The position numbers were made by a program, and so were the translations under genes. A model generated the notes under the pieces. The model ran no database searches and was not told where the DNA came from. It was given only the letters and a program-made list of their open reading frames with translations. Of a stretch of DNA of 9,995 bases, positions 7,300 through 9,995 are shown in pieces. Where the stretch lies: the NCBI GenBank assembly GCA_007135745.1, contig SLIH01000101.1, positions 1 through 9,995 on the forward strand, written 5' to 3'. Each line of letters starts with the position of its first letter. Position 1 is the stretch's first letter. Source of the DNA: Halomonas sp. (GTDB taxonomy: Bacteria > Pseudomonadota > Gammaproteobacteria > Pseudomonadales > Oleiphilaceae).

Positions 7300-8571
7300 G
7301 CTAAAATTCAGGCAATCCGCGGCATGAACGATATTCTGCCGGATCAGACACCGCTCTGGCAGTATATCGAGGCAAGCTTGAGCCGCGTTCTCAATGCTTA
7401 TGGTTATCACGAGATCCGTATGCCGATCGTCGAGCAGACCGAACTGTTCCGGCGCACCATCGGTGAAGTGACGGACATCGTGGAAAAGGAAATGTATACC
7501 TTTGAGGACCGTAACGGGGACAGTCTGACCCTGCGTCCGGAAGGAACGGCGGGCTGCGTGCGTGCCGGCGAACAGCATGGCCTCCTTTTCAATCAGATCC
7601 AGAGGCTGTGGTATACCGGACCGATGTTTCGCCATGAACGGCCTCAGAAGGGGCGTTATCGACAGTTCCATCAGGTCGGTGTCGAGTGTTTCGGCATGAG
7701 CGGTCCGGATATCGATGCCGAGCTGCTGTTGATGACGGCGCGAATCTGGCGGGTGCTCGGCGTAGCGGGTGAGGTGCGTCTGGAGCTGAATACTCTGGGC
7801 AGCGCGGAGGACAGGGCACGCTACCGTGACGCCCTGGTGGACTATCTGGAAGCGCGCCGGGACCAGCTGGATGAAGACAGCCAGAGGCGGCTGGCGACCA
7901 ACCCGCTGCGGATTCTTGATTCCAAGGTGCCGGAAACCCAGTCACTGCTTGAGGATGCACCGGCGCTGTGGGACTTCATAGGTGATGATAGCCGGAGCCA
8001 TTTTGAGCAGCTCAGAATGCTGCTTGATCAGGCCGGGATCAACTATCACGTGAATCCGCGCCTGGTGCGGGGGCTCGACTACTACGGACGGACAGTCTTT
8101 GAATGGGTCACCGATTCATTGGGCGCCCAGGGCACCGTCTGTGCCGGGGGAAGGTACGACGGGCTGGTGGAGCAGCTTGGTGGTCGATCCACGCCCGCGA
8201 TTGGTTTTGCCATGGGCATGGAGCGTCTGGTATTGCTGCTTGAAACCATTGGCACGGTGCCGGATTCGGTCAATGCCGATGCGGATCTCTACGTTCTGGC
8301 CATGGGCGAGGGCGCACAGGGTACGGCCATGGGCGTGGCGGAACAACTGCGCGATGCCTTGCCCGAGCGGGTGGTGATCAGCCACTGTGGCGGCGGCAGT
8401 TTCAAAAGCCAGATGAAAAAAGCGGATCGTTCCGGTGCGCGGCTGGCTTTGATCATTGGCGAGAATGAAATCGCCAATGACGAAGTTGCCGTCAAGGACC
8501 TCGGTTCCGCGGATCAGCAACAGGTTCCGCGCTCCAGGCTCGTTGAAACCTGCCGAAATCTATTGTCCTGA
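7297..8571 (+). CDS. hisS: Histidyl-tRNA synthetase
   Basis: Class II aminoacyl-tRNA synthetase that charges tRNA-His with histidine in the cytoplasm. The 424 residues match the usual bacterial length. The catalytic core (about 1-322) shows [11 protein letters not shown] at the start, TLRPEGTAG (78-86), motif 2 around [20 protein letters not shown], the histidine-specific [15 protein letters not shown] with R259, a catalytic arginine, AGGRYDGL, and motif 3 [11 protein letters not shown] (301-311). The C-terminal anticodon-binding domain covers about 325-424, with [22 protein letters not shown]. Translation starts at TTG (see the separate entry). It follows ispG after 27 bases and precedes yfgM, as in E. 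coli and Pseudomonas, so co-transcription with ispG is likely. Confidence 0.97.
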   Translation: MAKIQAIRGMNDILPDQTPLWQYIEASLSRVLNAYGYHEIRMPIVEQTELFRRTIGEVTDIVEKEMYTFEDRNGDSLTLRPEGTAGCVRAGEQHGLLFNQIQRLWYTGPMFRHERPQKGRYRQFHQVGVECFGMSGPDIDAELLLMTARIWRVLGVAGEVRLELNTLGSAEDRARYRDALVDYLEARRDQLDEDSQRRLATNPLRILDSKVPETQSLLEDAPALWDFIGDDSRSHFEQLRMLLDQAGINYHVNPRLVRGLDYYGRTVFEWVTDSLGAQGTVCAGGRYDGLVEQLGGRSTPAIGFAMGMERLVLLLETIGTVPDSVNADADLYVLAMGEGAQGTAMGVAEQLRDALPERVVISHCGGGSFKSQMKKADRSGARLALIIGENEIANDEVAVKDLGSADQQQVPRSRLVETCRNLLS

Positions 8572-8644
8572 AAACAATTAACTTACTGAAACTGACCCCT
8601 TAAGTCGACGATACGGCTGCGGGAGGCATTAAGGAGAAAGAAGA

Positions 8645-9289
8645 GTGGCTGCAGACGACGAACAGGTGGAAGCGCTGAAGCGATGGTGGCAGAAAAACTG
8701 GCAGAGCCTGGTGCTCGGGATTGCGCTGGCCGTTCTGCTCGTCGCGGGCTGGCAGTACTGGCAGAACAAGCAGGCGGCTGACCGGGCCGCGGCCAGTCAG
8801 GCCTTTGATACGGTTATCACTGCGCTGAGTAGCCCGGATGCGGAAGAACGCATGGCCACGATGGAGTTCGCGCTGGATGAGCTCAAGCAGAATTATTCCC
8901 GCAGCCCATACGCCGTCTTTGCTGCCATGGTGGCAGCCAGTGTCTATATGGAGGAGGGCTCTCCTGAAAAAGCCGCTGACGAACTGTCCTGGGCCCTTGA
9001 GCGGGCAGGGGATGAGCCATTACCTCGGGTGATTCGACTCAGGCTGGCGCGGGCTTACCATACGGCGGGCGATCATGAGTCAGCGCTGGCAACCCTGGAA
9101 GGTGGCCCGGGTAAGGGGCGTTTTGAGCCGCTCTACCGTGAGCTTGAAGGCGACATTCACCTTGCACAGGGGAATGAGGAAGCGGCATTGCGTGCCTACC
9201 GGCAGGCCAGGGATGCCCTTGAAGAAGGCGTGAGTGACCGCCTGCTTGAACTGAAACTGGCGGAGCTGTCCGCCTCGGAGGACGGTTGA
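8645..9289 (+). CDS. yfgM: YfgM family inner-membrane TPR protein
   Basis: In E. coli, YfgM is anchored in the inner membrane, binds the SecYEG translocon and the chaperone PpiD, and assists periplasmic protein handling. The 214 residues have a short cytoplasmic N-end with DEQVEALKRWWQKNWQ, one transmembrane helix (about 21-38), and a periplasmic TPR-like helical region (about 45-205, with AYHTAGDHESALATLE and IHLAQGNEEAALRAYRQAR). The start is GTG at 8645, supported by AAGGAG (8631-8636) 8 bases upstream and by the family-typical N-terminus. The 73 bases between hisS and this start hold no convincing terminator or promoter. The stop overlaps the bamB start by one base, so the two are translationally coupled. 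Function is inferred from family and position. Confidence 0.92.
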   Translation: MAADDEQVEALKRWWQKNWQSLVLGIALAVLLVAGWQYWQNKQAADRAAASQAFDTVITALSSPDAEERMATMEFALDELKQNYSRSPYAVFAAMVAASVYMEEGSPEKAADELSWALERAGDEPLPRVIRLRLARAYHTAGDHESALATLEGGPGKGRFEPLYRELEGDIHLAQGNEEAALRAYRQARDALEEGVSDRLLELKLAELSASEDG

Positions 9290-9995
9290 TGTATAGGGTG
9301 CAGGGCGCCTTTCGTGCAACCTGGCCGGTACTGTTGGTCTGTTTAGCGACGCTGTTACTGTCAGCCTGTGGTAGCCGCCAGACGGCGGAACCGTTGGTGC
9401 TGCCGGAAACCACGGGCGAGGCCGAGGTTCGCAAGATCTGGAGCCAGCGCGTTGCACGCGGCCATGACGATGAGTTCCTTTTCCTCCAGCCTGCCGTGAC
9501 CAATGATACGGTTTATATCGTGACCGCCGAAGGTTACCTGACGGCCTACAATGCCCGTAACGGTCGTCGTGATTGGTGGATTAAACTGGATGATCGCGTG
9601 CTCGGCGGTGTCGGTGCGGATGAGGATCAGCTCTACGTGGTGACCCGCGGCGGCGACCTTGTGGCGTTGTCATTGGATGGTCAGGAGGAATACTGGCGGG
9701 CTCCGTTGCCCAACGAATCCCTGGTTCCCCCTCAAAGCAACGGTGCACTGGTCGTGACTCAGACCATTGATGGCCAGTTGCTGGCTTTTGACCGTAGCAG
9801 CGGTGAACGGCGATGGTTGTTTGACACCAGCATGCCGGTGCTCAGCTACCGGGGTAACGCGACACCCTGGATGGATGATCGACGCCTGGTGACCGGTTTT
9901 GACAATGGCCGGGTTGCGGCGCTGGATGTGAACAGCGGACGGCTTCTCTGGAACTATGATGTTGGCGTGCCTTCCGGACGCACCGAGCTGGAGCG
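9289..9995 (+). CDS. bamB: Outer membrane assembly lipoprotein BamB (5' part)
   Basis: Subunit of the BAM complex that helps insert beta-barrel proteins in the outer membrane. The frame starts at ATG 9289 and runs off the window end, giving 235 complete codons of an expected 380-390. A signal segment (about 11-26) ends in lipobox LSAC with the lipidated cysteine at 27; glycine at +2 fits outer-membrane sorting. The rest is a PQQ-like beta-propeller with repeated blade motifs ending in tryptophan strands (RDWWIKLD, EEYWRAPL, RRWLFDT, LLWNYDV), and the conserved DNGRV segment close to the window end. GGAGG (9277-9281) inside yfgM lies 7 bases before the ATG, which overlaps the yfgM stop as TGATG. 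The order hisS-yfgM-bamB is classic; der would be expected next, outside the window. Confidence 0.96.
   Translation, partial: MYRVQGAFRATWPVLLVCLATLLLSACGSRQTAEPLVLPETTGEAEVRKIWSQRVARGHDDEFLFLQPAVTNDTVYIVTAEGYLTAYNARNGRRDWWIKLDDRVLGGVGADEDQLYVVTRGGDLVALSLDGQEEYWRAPLPNESLVPPQSNGALVVTQTIDGQLLAFDRSSGERRWLFDTSMPVLSYRGNATPWMDDRRLVTGFDNGRVAALDVNSGRLLWNYDVGVPSGRTELE

Noticed and set aside
8572..8644. Terminator or promoter between hisS and yfgM
   Set aside because: No stem with a T-run and no hexamer pair at acceptable spacing could be found; only the yfgM Shine-Dalgarno is convincing.
1..9995. A novel mobile, defence or toxin-antitoxin system
   Set aside because: All genes match conserved housekeeping families in a known order, with no direct repeats, integrase, transposase or unusual base composition visible.

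Overview
The window is an ordinary-looking stretch of chromosome from a moderately GC-rich gammaproteobacterium. All recognisable genes are on the + strand and tightly packed. The order is cysE - iscR - iscS - ndk - rlmN - pilW/pilF - rodZ - ispG - hisS - yfgM - bamB. This is the conserved order known from Pseudomonas and its relatives, where trmJ normally precedes cysE. No mobile element, CRISPR array, tRNA or rRNA is visible, and no gap without a gene exceeds 300 bases. The lineage cannot be fixed from sequence alone; a Pseudomonas-, Marinobacter- or Halomonas-like relative fits.

Region 1 (1-2630) handles cysteine and sulfur. A possible tail of an upstream gene is followed by serine acetyltransferase (cysE), the Fe-S-sensing repressor IscR and the cysteine desulfurase IscS. 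A good sigma70-type promoter (TTGACC, 18-base spacer, GATAAT) lies between cysE and iscR. A 25-base site resembling the IscR type 1 operator covers its -35 element, as expected for IscR autorepression.

The most notable point is an absence. In the usual arrangement iscS is followed by iscU, iscA, hscB, hscA, fdx and iscX before ndk. Here only 67 bases separate iscS from ndk, and that gap holds a promoter and ribosome-binding site. The IscS protein also lacks the C-terminal tail that E. coli IscS uses in contact with the IscU scaffold. Together these suggest an IscS whose sulfur goes to tRNA thiolation and cofactor synthesis or to a non-IscU scaffold, with IscR kept as regulator and clusters probably built by another system such as Suf.

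Region 2 (2631-6109) holds ndk with its own likely promoter, the radical-SAM RNA methylase rlmN, the TPR lipoprotein of type IV pilus assembly, and the MreB-associated shape protein rodZ, which overlaps the pilus gene by 8 bases.

Region 3 (6154-9995) holds ispG (isoprenoid synthesis, an Fe-S enzyme), hisS (TTG start), yfgM (GTG start) and the first part of bamB, cut by the window end. IscR, RlmN and IspG are all Fe-S proteins, so the cluster joins cysteine supply, sulfur mobilisation and several Fe-S users.
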